Source: Diaminobutyricimonas aerilata
Lineage (GTDB): Bacteria; Actinomycetota; Actinomycetes; Actinomycetales; Microbacteriaceae
Assembly: GCF_002797715.1 (NCBI RefSeq)
Contig: NZ_PGFF01000001.1
Span: 1-64,000 of the forward strand
Reading direction: 5' to 3'
DNA length: 64,000 nucleotides
In this document: positions 48,898 to 57,363 of the stretch, piece after piece
Layout of the letters: each line of letters starts with the position of its first letter
How positions within the stretch are numbered: the first letter of the stretch is position 1
Translations under genes and position numbers: made by a program
Notes under the pieces: generated by a model
The model's database searches: none
Told to the model about the DNA's origin: nothing
Seen by the model: only the letters and a program-made list of their open reading frames with translations

Positions 48898-49806
48898 GTG
48901 ACCGACAGCGTGCGAACCCGAGAGCGCAGCGAGCGGATGCGCCGCCTGCGCCAGGCCCGACATCGCGCCCCGGCGGAGCGCGAGAACTTCGGGCGCGGGT
49001 TCGCCGCCCTCGGCGACCTCGCCTACGAGGGCGCTCAGGTGTCCGCGAAGATCATGGATCTCGACACCGGCCGGGTGCTCATGGCGGTCGACGACCGGAT
49101 CGTGCTGCCCACCGCATCCATCGGCAAGATCCTGCTGCTCGTCGAGGTGTCGGCACGGATGACCGCCCGCGACCCGAGCGCCTTCGCGGTGCTCGACAAG
49201 ACGGCGCGCGACTCGGTCGGCGACTCCGGCGTGTGGCAGCACCTGCAGGCCACCTCGTTCTCGGTGCCCGACCTCGCGGCCCTCATCGCGGCGACGAGCG
49301 ACAACCTCGCGACCAACGTGCTGCTGCGGCATGTCGGACTCGAGGCGGTGCGGGCGCGCGGCGAGGAGATGGGTCTCATGCGCACCGCGTTGCTCGACCT
49401 GGTGCGCGACAGCCGGGGGCCGGATGACGCGCCGCAGCTCTCCGTCGGGTCGACCGCGGAGCTCGCGTGGCTCTTCGGGGCCCTCGCGAACAACCAGGTG
49501 GTCGACTCGCTCACGAGCGCGCGGGTGCTCGCGTGGTTGTCGCTGAACACCGACCTGTCGATGGTAGCGAGCGCGTTCGGGCTCGATCCGCTCGCCCACC
49601 GGGGCGCGGACCACCGGACCCTGCTCGTGAACAAGACGGGCACGGACACGGGCGTGCGCGCCGAGGCCGGCGTCGTGCGCGGCCGCCGGGCCGCCGCCGC
49701 GTACGCCGTGTCGGTGCAGTTCAGCGACGACGACATCGGCGCGCGGCTGCGCGTGCTCGAGGCGATGCGCACGATCGGCATGGACCTGCTCGAGTACGTC
49801 CACTGA
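48898..49806 (+). CDS. Class A beta-lactamase-fold serine hydrolase, cytoplasmic
   Basis: A 302-residue protein with the three class A motifs: S74-x-x-K77 (TASIGKI), S134-D-N (TSDNLA) and K246-T-G (NKTGTD). No Glu166 equivalent is apparent; the omega-loop region reads LLDLVRDSRGPDDAPQ, so deacylation of beta-lactams may be poor. There is no signal peptide, unlike secreted beta-lactamases. GGAG lies 4 nt before the GTG, 32 bp after the M13 gene. It may be an esterase or peptidase rather than a resistance enzyme. Confidence 0.8.
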   Translation: MTDSVRTRERSERMRRLRQARHRAPAERENFGRGFAALGDLAYEGAQVSAKIMDLDTGRVLMAVDDRIVLPTASIGKILLLVEVSARMTARDPSAFAVLDKTARDSVGDSGVWQHLQATSFSVPDLAALIAATSDNLATNVLLRHVGLEAVRARGEEMGLMRTALLDLVRDSRGPDDAPQLSVGSTAELAWLFGALANNQVVDSLTSARVLAWLSLNTDLSMVASAFGLDPLAHRGADHRTLLVNKTGTDTGVRAEAGVVRGRRAAAAYAVSVQFSDDDIGARLRVLEAMRTIGMDLLEYVH

Positions 49807-49833
49807 GGGGGTGGGTGCCGCCTGGGGTGCGTC

Positions 49834-49873
49834 GCTGGTCGAGTAGGCGCGCAAAGCCGCCGTATCGAGACCC
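49834..49873. repeat. Dispersed 40-bp REP-like element, copy 2
   Basis: Identical to the copy at 25717-25756 except one base (GCGCGCAAAG for GCGCGCGAAG). It lies in the 303-bp gap 49807-50109, which otherwise holds only the family C copy at 49928 and no recognisable gene. Confidence 0.75.
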
Positions 49874-49927
49874 GCCGAGCACAGCATCCGCCGGCCCTCC
49901 CATCCCCGCCACCACCACCTCGGCTCG

Positions 49928-49986
49928 TTCTCCCGTCGCAAAGTGCGGGTGCCATCGACGCCGACCCGCAATACGCGACGGGAGAT
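49928..49986. repeat. REP-like hairpin family C, copy 2
   Basis: TTCTCCCGTCGC...TGCGGGTG pairs with GACCCGCA...GCGACGGGAGAT. The outer arms match those at 31308 and 62698. It lies 54 bp after the 40-bp element, the same pairing of families as at 62645/62698. Confidence 0.72.
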
Positions 49987-50109
49987 CGTCCCCGCGGCCC
50001 CCCCCCGCCAACGCGGCCGGCCCGAGCGAGCACGAGCCGCCGAATTCGCCCCCGCCGCGGCACAACATCCGCCGGGCGTCCAGGCGCCGCTCGGCCGGCG
50101 CGCAGCATA

Positions 50110-50523
50110 ATGGCGCGCATGATCTCCCCCGAACTGGCCGCGCAGCTGCGGGAAGCCGGGCTGGTGTGGCATCCGGTCTCGGGTGACCGCTTCCAGATCA
50201 ACCTGCCCGACCTCGACGTCGACGTCTTCACGGTGAGCGACATGACGATCGAGGCGCACCACTACCCGACGGGTTCGGTGCTCGGCTTCAACGGCACCAC
50301 CGAGTGGGCGCTCGACTCGGTCGCGCTCGAGGATGCGCTGTGGCTGCCGCGTGAAGACCAGTTGCGCGAGATGCTGCGCACCACCTTCCGCGCCCTGCGC
50401 CGCACCGACGAGAGCTTCGAGGTGGAGATCGACCTGCGCGGGGAGACGCGCGTCTTCGACCACCCGGAACCCGCCGAGGCCTACGGCCGGGCCCTGCTCG
50501 CCCTCATCAGCCTCAGCCGCTGA
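50110..50523 (+). CDS. Conserved small protein, unknown
   Basis: A 137-residue soluble protein: MARMISPELAAQLREAGLVW, FQINLPDLDVDVFTVSDMTIEAHHYPTGSVLGFNGTTEWALDSVALEDALWLPREDQLREML, and a C-terminal FEVEIDLRGETRVFDHPEPAEAYGRALLALI. Codon use looks coding and the gene stands alone between repeat-rich gaps. The family recurs in actinobacteria, sometimes mislabelled as a pilus assembly protein. No motif suggests an activity. Confidence 0.7.
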   Translation: MARMISPELAAQLREAGLVWHPVSGDRFQINLPDLDVDVFTVSDMTIEAHHYPTGSVLGFNGTTEWALDSVALEDALWLPREDQLREMLRTTFRALRRTDESFEVEIDLRGETRVFDHPEPAEAYGRALLALISLSR

Positions 50524-50672
50524 GCCGTCACCTGCTGGCTGGTTCAGCGAGAGCGGAACGTCACGCGCCACACCGCGTGGCAGGCCCACCAGCGCGGCGT
50601 GCCGTGGCACGGTTCCGCGCTCACTGCCGCCGGAGCCGGCGCCCGCCGGCGCGAACCCCTCCGATGCCGTGG

Positions 50673-50863
50673 TTTCGGAAACTCAGGAGTTCCGTCCGCG
50701 CGGATCACGTGGGCCTTGACGGAAATTCAGGACTACGCGGCGCTGGAGCCCGCCGGACCGGCGGAACGACACACCTCGAGCCGACGACTCTCCTGAATTT
50801 CCGACACCGTGTCGCGGAATGATGCGTTGCACCGGGAGGCGTAAGTCCTGAAGTTCCGACACC
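50673..50863. repeat. Nested inverted repeats CGGAAaTTCAGGA
   Basis: Four related copies lie in the 397-bp gap 50524-50920: CGGAAACTCAGGAGT (about 50677), CGGAAATTCAGGACT (50721), and inverted ACTCTCCTGAATTTCCG and GTCCTGAAGTTCCG (about 50787 and 50845). The inner pair is a perfect 13-bp inverted repeat and the outer pair matches 11 of 13. This resembles a two-hairpin (BIME-like) element. Nothing else is recognised in the gap. Confidence 0.62.
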
Positions 50864-50920
50864 CGACACTCGGCGCGGGGCTGGAGAGGCAGCGGCGTGG
50901 GGAGCGCGAGGCACGCCGGG

Positions 50921-51490
50921 TCAGCGGGCGGCGCGCCACTCCTCGGCGAGGATCGCGTGGATGCCCGTGTCGCCCCACGAGCCGTCGGGCAGCGGGAAGT
51001 TCTTCACGAAGTGCGCCTCCTCGCGCATCCCGAGCCGTGCGCAGAGGGCGACGGATGCGGCGTTGCGCGGGTCGAGCTCGGCCACGACGCGGTGCAGGGC
51101 GACGCGGTCGAATGCCAACTCGAGCACCGCGCGGGCTGCTTCGTTGGCGTACCCCTTCCCGTGGGCATCCGGATGCAGCACCCAGCCGATCTCGCCGCCG
51201 CTGAGCGCCGCCGACGTGATGCGCAACATGACCTCGCCGATGACGCGGCCGTCGTCGCGACGCTCGAGCGGCAGCAACCAGAAGTCGCCGTCGTTCTCCA
51301 GCCGGGTGATCGCGGCGTTCCGCTCGAGCTTCTCGGCGACCTCCTCCCGGCTGCGGGGCGCGTACGGCAGGAACTCGCACACGTCCTCGCGCGACTGGTA
51401 GGCGTACACGGCGTCCGTGTCGTCCAAGGTCGGCAGGCGCAGCAGCAGTCGCTCGGTCTCGAAGGGACCGTCGTAGTCGAGCGGGATCAC
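50921..51490 (-). CDS. GNAT-family N-acetyltransferase (RimJ/RimL-like)
   Basis: A 189-residue acetyltransferase: FETERLLLRLPTLDDTDAVYAYQS, ALSGGEIGWVLHPDAHGKGYANEAARAVLELAFDRVALHRVVAELDPRNAASVALCARLGMREEAHFVKN and DTGIHAILAEEW. It transfers acetyl to an amino group of a protein or small molecule. The start lies next to a string of stops in other frames; a short repeat of CGGACCGATCAGGACGG-like units follows upstream (51515-51585). Confidence 0.86.
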   Translation of the reverse strand: MIPLDYDGPFETERLLLRLPTLDDTDAVYAYQSREDVCEFLPYAPRSREEVAEKLERNAAITRLENDGDFWLLPLERRDDGRVIGEVMLRITSAALSGGEIGWVLHPDAHGKGYANEAARAVLELAFDRVALHRVVAELDPRNAASVALCARLGMREEAHFVKNFPLPDGSWGDTGIHAILAEEWRAAR

Positions 51491-51589
51491 CCCCCGAAAC
51501 TACCGGCGCGACGCGGACCCGTCAGGACGGCAGCGCGGACCGATCAGGACGGCGCGACGCGGACCCGTCAGGACGGCGTGACCCGGAGC

Positions 51590-52834
51590 TCAGGCGCTCG
51601 CGGTGCCGTCGCGGCGGTCGGACTCGACTTCGCGCGGTTCCGGCACGACGCCGAACAGCGCCTCGAGTCCGGCGGTGAACTCCTCGGCGCGTCCCTCGCG
51701 GGCGAGCTCTCGGGCGCGCACCGACGGGGTGTGCAGCAGCACGCCGGCGAGGTGGCGCAGCGACTCGACGGTCGTCTCGTCGGCACCCTTCGCGCGGGCG
51801 CGGGCGATCTCCGCGTCGAGGGCGTCGAACACGTGCTTGCGCAGGGCGACGATCGCGGGCGTGACCTCCTGGTCGGCGGCATACGCGGATGCGGCGTTCT
51901 GCACGAGCGTGCGGGCGTCGTCGGTCGCGCGGAACTCCGCGAGCGGCGCGTGCAGCGCGATGACCTCGAGGTCGAGCAGTTCCACGTTCGGGAGGGTCGC
52001 CACCGCCGGGTCGACGTTGCGCGGCAGGCCCAGGTCGATGACGAGGCGGCGCGACTCGTCGGGAACGTCGTCCACGGTGATCGTGTAGCGGGCGGTGCAG
52101 GTGATCACGACATCCGCATCGCCGATCGCGGCGGACAGCTCGCGCTCGGCGCGCACACCGTAACGGGCGGAGAAGCGGGCGGCACGACCGGTCGCCGAGT
52201 AGACGCGCACGTCGGAGACGCCGCGGTCGCGCAGGGCGGCGATCGTCGTCGCCGCGTACTGCCCGGTGCCGACGACGAGCACGCGCGCGGCGGACCAGTC
52301 GGTCACCCGGCTCGACGCGAGTTCGAGGGCGAGACGCACGAGCGAGCGGCCCTTGCCGCCGATGTCGGTGGCGGTGCGCACCTCGCGCGAGGTGCGCGCG
52401 GCGTGTTGGAAGAGGCGCTCGAGAGCGGATGAGGTGGTGCCGTCGGTGCGGGCACGGTCGAAGGCGCGGCGCATCTGCCCGGCGATCTCCTCCTCGCCGA
52501 CCACGACGGACTCGAGGCCTGACCCGACGGCGAACAGGTGGTGGGCGACGTCCTCACCGCGCAGCACCGTGATCGCGTCGCGGAGCTCCTCGGGGTCGAC
52601 GCCGCTCGCGTCGCTCATCGCGGTGACGGTGCGTTCCACGGCAGGCAGCACGTCATCCGGACCGTCGATGTCGAGGTACGCCTCGAACCGGTTGCACGTG
52701 GCGAGCACCACCGCGCCGTCGACGGTGTCGCTGCCGTTCACGAGATGCGCGGTCGCCTCGGGAGCCGCGACCGAGAGCCGGTCGAGCAGATCGAATCCCG
52801 CGTTGCGGTGATTCGCCGTGAGGCAGAGGAGCAC
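51590..52834 (-). CDS. hemA: Glutamyl-tRNA reductase
   Basis: A 414-residue HemA: N-terminal catalytic domain with Cys47 in [12 protein letters not shown], a conserved [20 protein letters not shown], an NADPH domain starting [11 protein letters not shown], and the C-terminal dimerisation helices. It makes glutamate-1-semialdehyde, the first committed heme precursor used by HemL at 61.2 kb. The GTG start has TACCAT 6 nt upstream, compatible with a leaderless transcript. It is divergent from hemE. Confidence 0.93.
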   Translation of the reverse strand: MLLCLTANHRNAGFDLLDRLSVAAPEATAHLVNGSDTVDGAVVLATCNRFEAYLDIDGPDDVLPAVERTVTAMSDASGVDPEELRDAITVLRGEDVAHHLFAVGSGLESVVVGEEEIAGQMRRAFDRARTDGTTSSALERLFQHAARTSREVRTATDIGGKGRSLVRLALELASSRVTDWSAARVLVVGTGQYAATTIAALRDRGVSDVRVYSATGRAARFSARYGVRAERELSAAIGDADVVITCTARYTITVDDVPDESRRLVIDLGLPRNVDPAVATLPNVELLDLEVIALHAPLAEFRATDDARTLVQNAASAYAADQEVTPAIVALRKHVFDALDAEIARARAKGADETTVESLRHLAGVLLHTPSVRARELAREGRAEEFTAGLEALFGVVPEPREVESDRRDGTASA

Positions 52835-52932
52835 TGATCCATGGTACGCCCGCGTCGCGCGTGCCACTGCCGCGCGGGTGCGCGCTGGGCGAACGTGCAC
52901 ACGCCCATCGGCCGCGTCCGTCGATCCCGTGC

Positions 52933-52993
52933 CGTTTCCCGTCAGTAGATGCCCTCATGGGTCGGGTGAAAGGGCATCTACTGACGGAAAACC
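52933..52993. repeat. REP-like hairpin family B, copy 2
   Basis: CGTTTCCCGTCAGTAGATGC (left arm, 52933-52952) is mirrored by the right arm ending CTACTGACGGAAAACC; 21 of 23 positions pair, with a 15-nt loop. The arms match copy 1 at 31221. It lies in the 338-bp gap between hemA and hemE. Confidence 0.75.
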
Positions 52994-53053
52994 GACCCGC
53001 GCCCGGGGCGGGGGCCGTCCGGGGGAAGGGCCGACCCGCGCCCGGGGCGGGGG
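52992..53053. repeat. Direct repeat between hemA and hemE
   Basis: A 23-bp sequence beginning CCGACCCGCGCCCGGGGCGG occurs at 52992 and again at 53031 (39-bp period). Further upstream of hemE, GGATGTGCGnCGGCGG is also repeated (about 53102 and 53123). The gap 52835-53172 holds no gene; hemE promoter elements are not obvious in it. Confidence 0.6.
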
Positions 53054-53172
53054 CTGACCGGGGGCCGGCGGGCCGGCCGACCCGCCGGCGCGGCCGCGGC
53101 CGGATGTGCGTCGGCGGTGAACGGATGTGCGGCGGCGGGCAGCGCTCCAGGCGGCCATGGCAGGATGTGCCG

Positions 53173-54228
53173 GTGCCTTTGCCCGAGCAGCATCCCCTCG
53201 TCGACGGGCGGACCGCATCCGCCCCCCTCATCCGCGCGTACCGCGGCGACCGCCCCGAGCGCACCCCCGTGTGGTTCATGCGCCAGGCCGGGCGCTCGCT
53301 GCCCGAGTACCGCGAGCTGCGGGTCGGCACGGCGATGCTCGACGCCTGCCTCAACCCGGAGCTCGCGAGCGAGATCACCCTGCAGCCGGTGCGGCGCCAC
53401 GACGTCGACGCGGCCATCTTCTTCAGCGACATCGTCGTGCCGGTCAAGCTTGCGGGTGTGGGGGTCGAGATCGTGCCCGGGCGCGGTCCGGTGCTCGAGA
53501 ACCCGATCCGCACCGCGTCCGACATCATGTCGCTGCCGCCGCTCGACCCGGAGAGCCTCGCGCCCATCCGGGAGGCCGTCGCCCGCACGGTCGCGGAGCT
53601 CGGCAGCACCCCGCTGATCGGATTCGCGGGTGCCCCGTTCACCCTCGCGAGCTACCTCGTCGAGGGCGGCCCGTCGAAGGACCAGCTGCGGGCGCGCTCG
53701 CTCATGTACTCCGACCCGCACTCCTGGGCGACGCTGCTCAACTGGTGCGCCGACCTCGCCGGGGCGTTCCTGCGGGCGCAGGTCGACGCCGGGGCGAGCG
53801 CCGTGCAGCTGTTCGACTCCTGGGTCGGCGCGCTCTCGGCCCGCGACTACGTGCGCCGGGTCGCCCCGCATTCCAAGCGCGCGTTCGACGCCTTGCGCGG
53901 TTACGACGTGCCGCGCGTGCACTTCGGGGTCGGCGGCGGCGAGCTGCTCGCCGCGATGCGCGACGTCGGAGCCGACACGGTCGGCGTCGACTGGCGCATC
54001 CCGCTCGACGAGGCGAATCGCCGCCTCGGCGGCACGACGCCGCTGCAGGGCAACATCGACCCGGCCCTGCTGACCGTGCCGTGGCCCACCCTCGAGTCCC
54101 ACGTGCGCGACGTCGTCGACCGCGGTCGCGACGCGCCCGCCCACGTCGTCAACCTCGGCCACGGCGTTCCGCCGGAGACCGACCCCGACGTGCTCACCCG
54201 CATCGTGCAGCTGGTCCACTCCCTCTGA
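53173..54228 (+). CDS. hemE: Uroporphyrinogen III decarboxylase
   Basis: A 351-residue Hem[22 protein letters not shown] (the substrate-binding Arg loop), IIFSD-type [19 protein letters not shown], and a C-terminal [13 protein letters not shown]. It removes four carboxyls from uroporphyrinogen III to give coproporphyrinogen III. GTG 53173 is chosen; GTG 53167 is also in frame. It is 13 bp upstream of cgoX. The family start pattern [16 protein letters not shown] follows immediately. Confidence 0.93.
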   Translation: MPLPEQHPLVDGRTASAPLIRAYRGDRPERTPVWFMRQAGRSLPEYRELRVGTAMLDACLNPELASEITLQPVRRHDVDAAIFFSDIVVPVKLAGVGVEIVPGRGPVLENPIRTASDIMSLPPLDPESLAPIREAVARTVAELGSTPLIGFAGAPFTLASYLVEGGPSKDQLRARSLMYSDPHSWATLLNWCADLAGAFLRAQVDAGASAVQLFDSWVGALSARDYVRRVAPHSKRAFDALRGYDVPRVHFGVGGGELLAAMRDVGADTVGVDWRIPLDEANRRLGGTTPLQGNIDPALLTVPWPTLESHVRDVVDRGRDAPAHVVNLGHGVPPETDPDVLTRIVQLVHSL

Positions 54229-54241
54229 ACGCATCCCGACC

Positions 54242-55531
54242 ATGAGCGACGAAGCATCAGCGGCCGAGCGTCCCGCGAACGTCATCGTGGTCGGCGGCGG
54301 TGTCGCCGGGCTCGTCGCCGCCCGCGATCTCGCGCGCGCCGGCGTGCGGGTGACCGTGCTCGAGTCGTCGGAGCGCTTCGGCGGTCAACTGCAGCGCCAC
54401 ACGGTGGGCGGCATCGAGCTCGACGCGGGTGCCGAGGCGTTCGCGACCCGCGGCGGCACGGTGCAGGCGCTCGCCGAGGAGCTCGGGCTCGCGGATGCGG
54501 TGGTCGCCCCGAGCGACGCGGGAGCCTGGCTGCAGCGCTCGAGCGGTGACGCGGTGCCGCTGCCCGCCACGAGCATCCTCGGCATCCCGGGCACGCCGCT
54601 CGCCTCCGACGTCATCCGGGTGATCGGCTGGTGGTCGGCGCTGCGCGCGTTCGCGGATGCGCTGCTGCCGTCGGTCGTCGGGGCGAAGAAGACCACGCTC
54701 GGGGAGTTCGTGCGGGTGCGGATGGGACGCGCCGTCGTCGACGAACTGGTCGCCCCGGTCGCGCGCGGCGTGCACTCGGCGCAACCGGACGAGCTCGAGC
54801 TCGACCGGGTCGCCCCGGGCGTGCGCATCGCCCTGCTGCGCGAGGGCTCGCTCGCCCGCGGTGTGCGCGACCTGCGCGCGAAGGCGCCCGCGGGGTCCGC
54901 CGTGCTCGGCCTGCGCGGCGGCGTCGCGCGGCTCGTCGACGAGCTCGTCGCCGACCTGCGGCTCGCGGGGGCGACGCTGCGCACCCGCGCGCATGTCGAG
55001 TCCGTCGGCCCCGACGTGGTGGTGGTCGACGGCGAGCGGATGCCCGGTCGCGTGCTCGTCGCGGCGGCCGGCTTCACCGGCGACGACGCGGCGACTCCCA
55101 CGACCGTCACCGTCGTGACCCTCGTCGTGCAGCAGTCCGCGCTCGACACGGCACCGCGGGGTACGGGCGTGCTCGTCGCCCAGGGCGCCCCCGGCGTGCG
55201 CGCGCGAGCGCTCACCCATGTCACCGCGAAGTGGCCGTGGCTCGCGGAACGCGCGGGTGGCCGCCACGTGCTGCGCCTGTCGTACGACCGGGTCGGCGAC
55301 GACTGGCGCGAGGTGGCCCGCGCCGACGCGGCGGTGCTGCTCGGCGTCGAACTGCCAACCGGCGCCGTGATCGATGCGGCGCGGGTGGAGTGGACCCGCC
55401 GTGGGGCCGCCGACGCCCTCGACGGCGTCGCCGGGGTGGGGGAGTGGACGGCCGGCACCGGACTCGCCGCGGTCGTGCGACAAGCCCGGGAGCAGGCTGG
55501 GAGGATGCTGCACGGCCCCGATGTGCCCTGA
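54242..55531 (+). CDS. cgoX: Coproporphyrinogen III oxidase (HemY/HemG-type)
   Basis: A 429-residue FAD amine-oxidase-fold enzyme: FAD loop VIVVGGGVAGLVAARDLARAGV (about 14-35), ERFGGQLQRHTVGGIELDAGAEAF, and a C-terminal FAD-like segment VGEWTAGTGLAAVVRQAREQA. In the coproporphyrin-dependent pathway it oxidises coproporphyrinogen III to coproporphyrin III for CpfC. The presence of hemQ in the same cluster favours this over protoporphyrinogen oxidation. The middle third is less conserved than usual. Confidence 0.87.
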   Translation: MSDEASAAERPANVIVVGGGVAGLVAARDLARAGVRVTVLESSERFGGQLQRHTVGGIELDAGAEAFATRGGTVQALAEELGLADAVVAPSDAGAWLQRSSGDAVPLPATSILGIPGTPLASDVIRVIGWWSALRAFADALLPSVVGAKKTTLGEFVRVRMGRAVVDELVAPVARGVHSAQPDELELDRVAPGVRIALLREGSLARGVRDLRAKAPAGSAVLGLRGGVARLVDELVADLRLAGATLRTRAHVESVGPDVVVVDGERMPGRVLVAAAGFTGDDAATPTTVTVVTLVVQQSALDTAPRGTGVLVAQGAPGVRARALTHVTAKWPWLAERAGGRHVLRLSYDRVGDDWREVARADAAVLLGVELPTGAVIDAARVEWTRRGAADALDGVAGVGEWTAGTGLAAVVRQAREQAGRMLHGPDVP

Positions 55532-55571
55532 GGGGGCGTGACAGTGTGGGGGCACAACGAACGGAGGAACG

Positions 55572-55907
55572 ATGCGAGGCAAGATCCTGCTCCTCACCGG
55601 TCTCGCGGTGGGATACGTCTTCGGCGCCAAGGCCGGACGTGAGAAGTACAACCAGCTCAAGGACAGTGCCGAGCGGCTCTGGAACGACCCGCGCGTGAAG
55701 CAGCGCGTCGACCAGGTCGAGGACTTCGTCAAGGAGAAGGCTCCCGAGGTCGCCGGTTTCGTCACCGACAACGCGAAGAAGGTCACCGGCAATAAGCCGT
55801 CGGGCTCGAGCTCCTCGTCGAGCACCGGCTCCACCGCGTCGACCGGCTCGTCGACCGCTTCGGACTCGTCGACCGGCTCGACCGGACCGTCGTCCACCGC
55901 GGGCTGA
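55572..55907 (+). CDS. YtxH-like membrane-anchored protein
   Basis: A 111-residue protein with a short N-terminal membrane helix (KILLLTGLAVGYVFGAKAGREKYNQL), a charged amphipathic helical stretch and a Ser/Thr/Gly tail. GGAGG lies before the ATG. It begins a trio with the holin-like and DUF3618 genes inserted between cgoX and hemQ. Such trios are common in actinobacteria; function unknown, perhaps envelope stress. Confidence 0.72.
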   Translation: MRGKILLLTGLAVGYVFGAKAGREKYNQLKDSAERLWNDPRVKQRVDQVEDFVKEKAPEVAGFVTDNAKKVTGNKPSGSSSSSSTGSTASTGSSTASDSSTGSTGPSSTAG

Positions 55908-55932
55908 CAGCTCCTTCTGAAGAAGGGGACAC

Positions 55933-56373
55933 ATGACCGAGACACAGGCCAAGAAGCGCAAGTCGCTCTTCGAGCTCATCGGCGACGTTCCCGGCCTCGT
56001 CACGGATCTCGTCAAGAGCGAGATCGAGCTCCTCAAAGCGGAGCTCATCGGCAAGCTCAAGGCGATCGGGATCGGGGCCGGCATCCTCGCCGGTGCCGCG
56101 GTGGTCGCCTTGCTCTTCGTCGGCGTGCTCTTGACGGCTGCGATCCTCGGTCTCGCCGAGGTGATGCCGGGATGGCTCGCCGCGTTGCTCGTGGCGCTCG
56201 TGCTGGCGATCGTCGTCGTGGTGCTCGCGCTCATCGGGCGCAAGAAGCTCATGGAGGGCGTGCCGCCCGTTCCGGAGAAGGCGCTGGAGAGCGTGCGACG
56301 CGATCTCGACGCGATCAAGGGAACAGGAAAGAGGACATCAGGTGACCGATCCGGCCCTGCAGGCACGCGCTGA
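55933..56373 (+). CDS. Phage-holin-like superfamily membrane protein
   Basis: A 146-residue protein: N-terminal amphipathic helices (SLFELIGDVPGLVTDLVKSEIELLKAELIGKLK) followed by two membrane helices (about 45-75 and 80-102) and a charged tail, the layout of the actinobacterial holin superfamily III (PF07332-like). These are chromosomal, not phage lysis, proteins. It overlaps the DUF3618 gene by 32 bp. Confidence 0.8.
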   Translation: MTETQAKKRKSLFELIGDVPGLVTDLVKSEIELLKAELIGKLKAIGIGAGILAGAAVVALLFVGVLLTAAILGLAEVMPGWLAALLVALVLAIVVVVLALIGRKKLMEGVPPVPEKALESVRRDLDAIKGTGKRTSGDRSGPAGTR

Positions 56374-56569
56374 GCGCGTGCGCAACGAATTGGGACACAC
56401 CCTCGACGCGATCGAGGACAAGCTCAACGTGCAGAAGCAGTTCGAACGGCTGAAGACGAAGGCGAAGTCGAACTACGACGAGCAGCCTGTGCCCTGGATG
56501 GTCGGGGCCGGCGCCGTCGCCGCGGTGGTGCTGGGCCTCGTGGCCTGGGCGCTGTTCACCGACGACTGA
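56342..56569 (+). CDS. DUF3618 protein
   Basis: A 75-residue protein: ALQARAERVRNELGHTLDAIEDKLNVQKQF, a coiled helix, then PVPWMVGAGAVAAVVLGLVAWALF as a C-terminal membrane helix. This is the DUF3618 pattern. The GTG start lies inside the holin-like gene. It ends the trio, followed by a strong intrinsic terminator. Confidence 0.8.
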   Translation: MTDPALQARAERVRNELGHTLDAIEDKLNVQKQFERLKTKAKSNYDEQPVPWMVGAGAVAAVVLGLVAWALFTDD

Positions 56570-56600
56570 GTCCGCCGACCGACTCGCGCGACACCGATTT

Positions 56601-56640
56601 CGGGCGATCGCTCCTCCGGGAGCGGTCGCCCGTTTTTGTT
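56601..56640 (+). terminator. Intrinsic terminator upstream of hemQ
   Basis: CGGGCGATCGCTCC-TCCG-GGAGCGGTCGCCCG is a 14-bp stem with one G-T pair and a 4-nt loop, directly followed by TTTTTGTT. It is the strongest intrinsic terminator in the window. It separates the hemE-cgoX-trio transcript from hemQ and requires that hemQ have its own promoter just downstream. Confidence 0.9.
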
Positions 56641-56670
56641 CCTCTCAGCCGGGCGGGGGAGGATAGGGGC

Positions 56671-57363
56671 ATGAGCACGAGCGCTCCGGCGCAGGCCGAA
56701 CCCGATTCCCCCGAGCTGGGCTACACGCTCTGGGCGGTTCTGCGACGGGATCCCCAGAACCAGGCGATCGTCACGACGCACGCCCTGGCCGCCAGCATCC
56801 GACGCGTCGAGGAGCAGGGGGTGACCCTGCGCGGACTGTACGACGTCTCGTCGATGCGCGCGGACGCCGACCTCATGATCTGGTTCCACGGCCCCGACCC
56901 GCAGAAGCTGCAGTGGGCGCTGCGCGAGCTGCGCCGGCACAACTCCCTCACCTGGCTCATCCCGAGCTGGGTCGCGATGGGCGTGCACCGCGACGCCGAG
57001 TTCACGAGCAACCACCTGCCCGCCTTCATGAAGGGGCACGAGCCGAAGAAGTGGGTCACCGTCTACCCCTTCGTGCGCAGCCACGAGTGGTACCTGCTCC
57101 CCGACGATGAGCGCCGCACGATGCTCGGCCAGCACGGACGTAAGGGCGGCCAGTACCCGCAGGTGCTCGCGAACACGGTCGCGAGCTTCGCCCTCGGCGA
57201 CTACGAGTGGATCCTCGCCCTCGAAGCCGACGAGCTCGTCGACCTCGTCGACCTCATGCGCCACCTGCGTCAGACGGATGCCCGGCGGCACGTCCGCCTC
57301 GAGACGCCGTTCTTCACCGGTCGTCGCATCACCGTCGACGAGGTGGAGGAACTGCTCTCGTGA
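56671..57363 (+). CDS. hemQ: Coproheme decarboxylase HemQ/ChdC
   Basis: A 230-residue chlorite-dismutase-family protein: GYTLWAVLRR, catalytic Tyr132 in VYPFVRSHEWY, proximal His155 in MLGQHGRKGG, MGVHRDAEF, and FALGDYEWILALEADEL. It decarboxylates coproheme twice to make heme b, using peroxide. This enzyme defines the coproporphyrin-dependent pathway. GGGGGAGG lies before the ATG. Its stop overlaps cpfC by 4 nt. Confidence 0.92.
   Translation: MSTSAPAQAEPDSPELGYTLWAVLRRDPQNQAIVTTHALAASIRRVEEQGVTLRGLYDVSSMRADADLMIWFHGPDPQKLQWALRELRRHNSLTWLIPSWVAMGVHRDAEFTSNHLPAFMKGHEPKKWVTVYPFVRSHEWYLLPDDERRTMLGQHGRKGGQYPQVLANTVASFALGDYEWILALEADELVDLVDLMRHLRQTDARRHVRLETPFFTGRRITVDEVEELLS

Noticed and set aside
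48898-49806. Antibiotic-resistance beta-lactamase
   Set aside because: No signal peptide and no clear Glu166 equivalent; the fold alone does not establish beta-lactam hydrolysis.
55933-56373. Prophage holin
   Set aside because: The family is a chromosomal actinobacterial membrane protein family, and no phage genes surround it.
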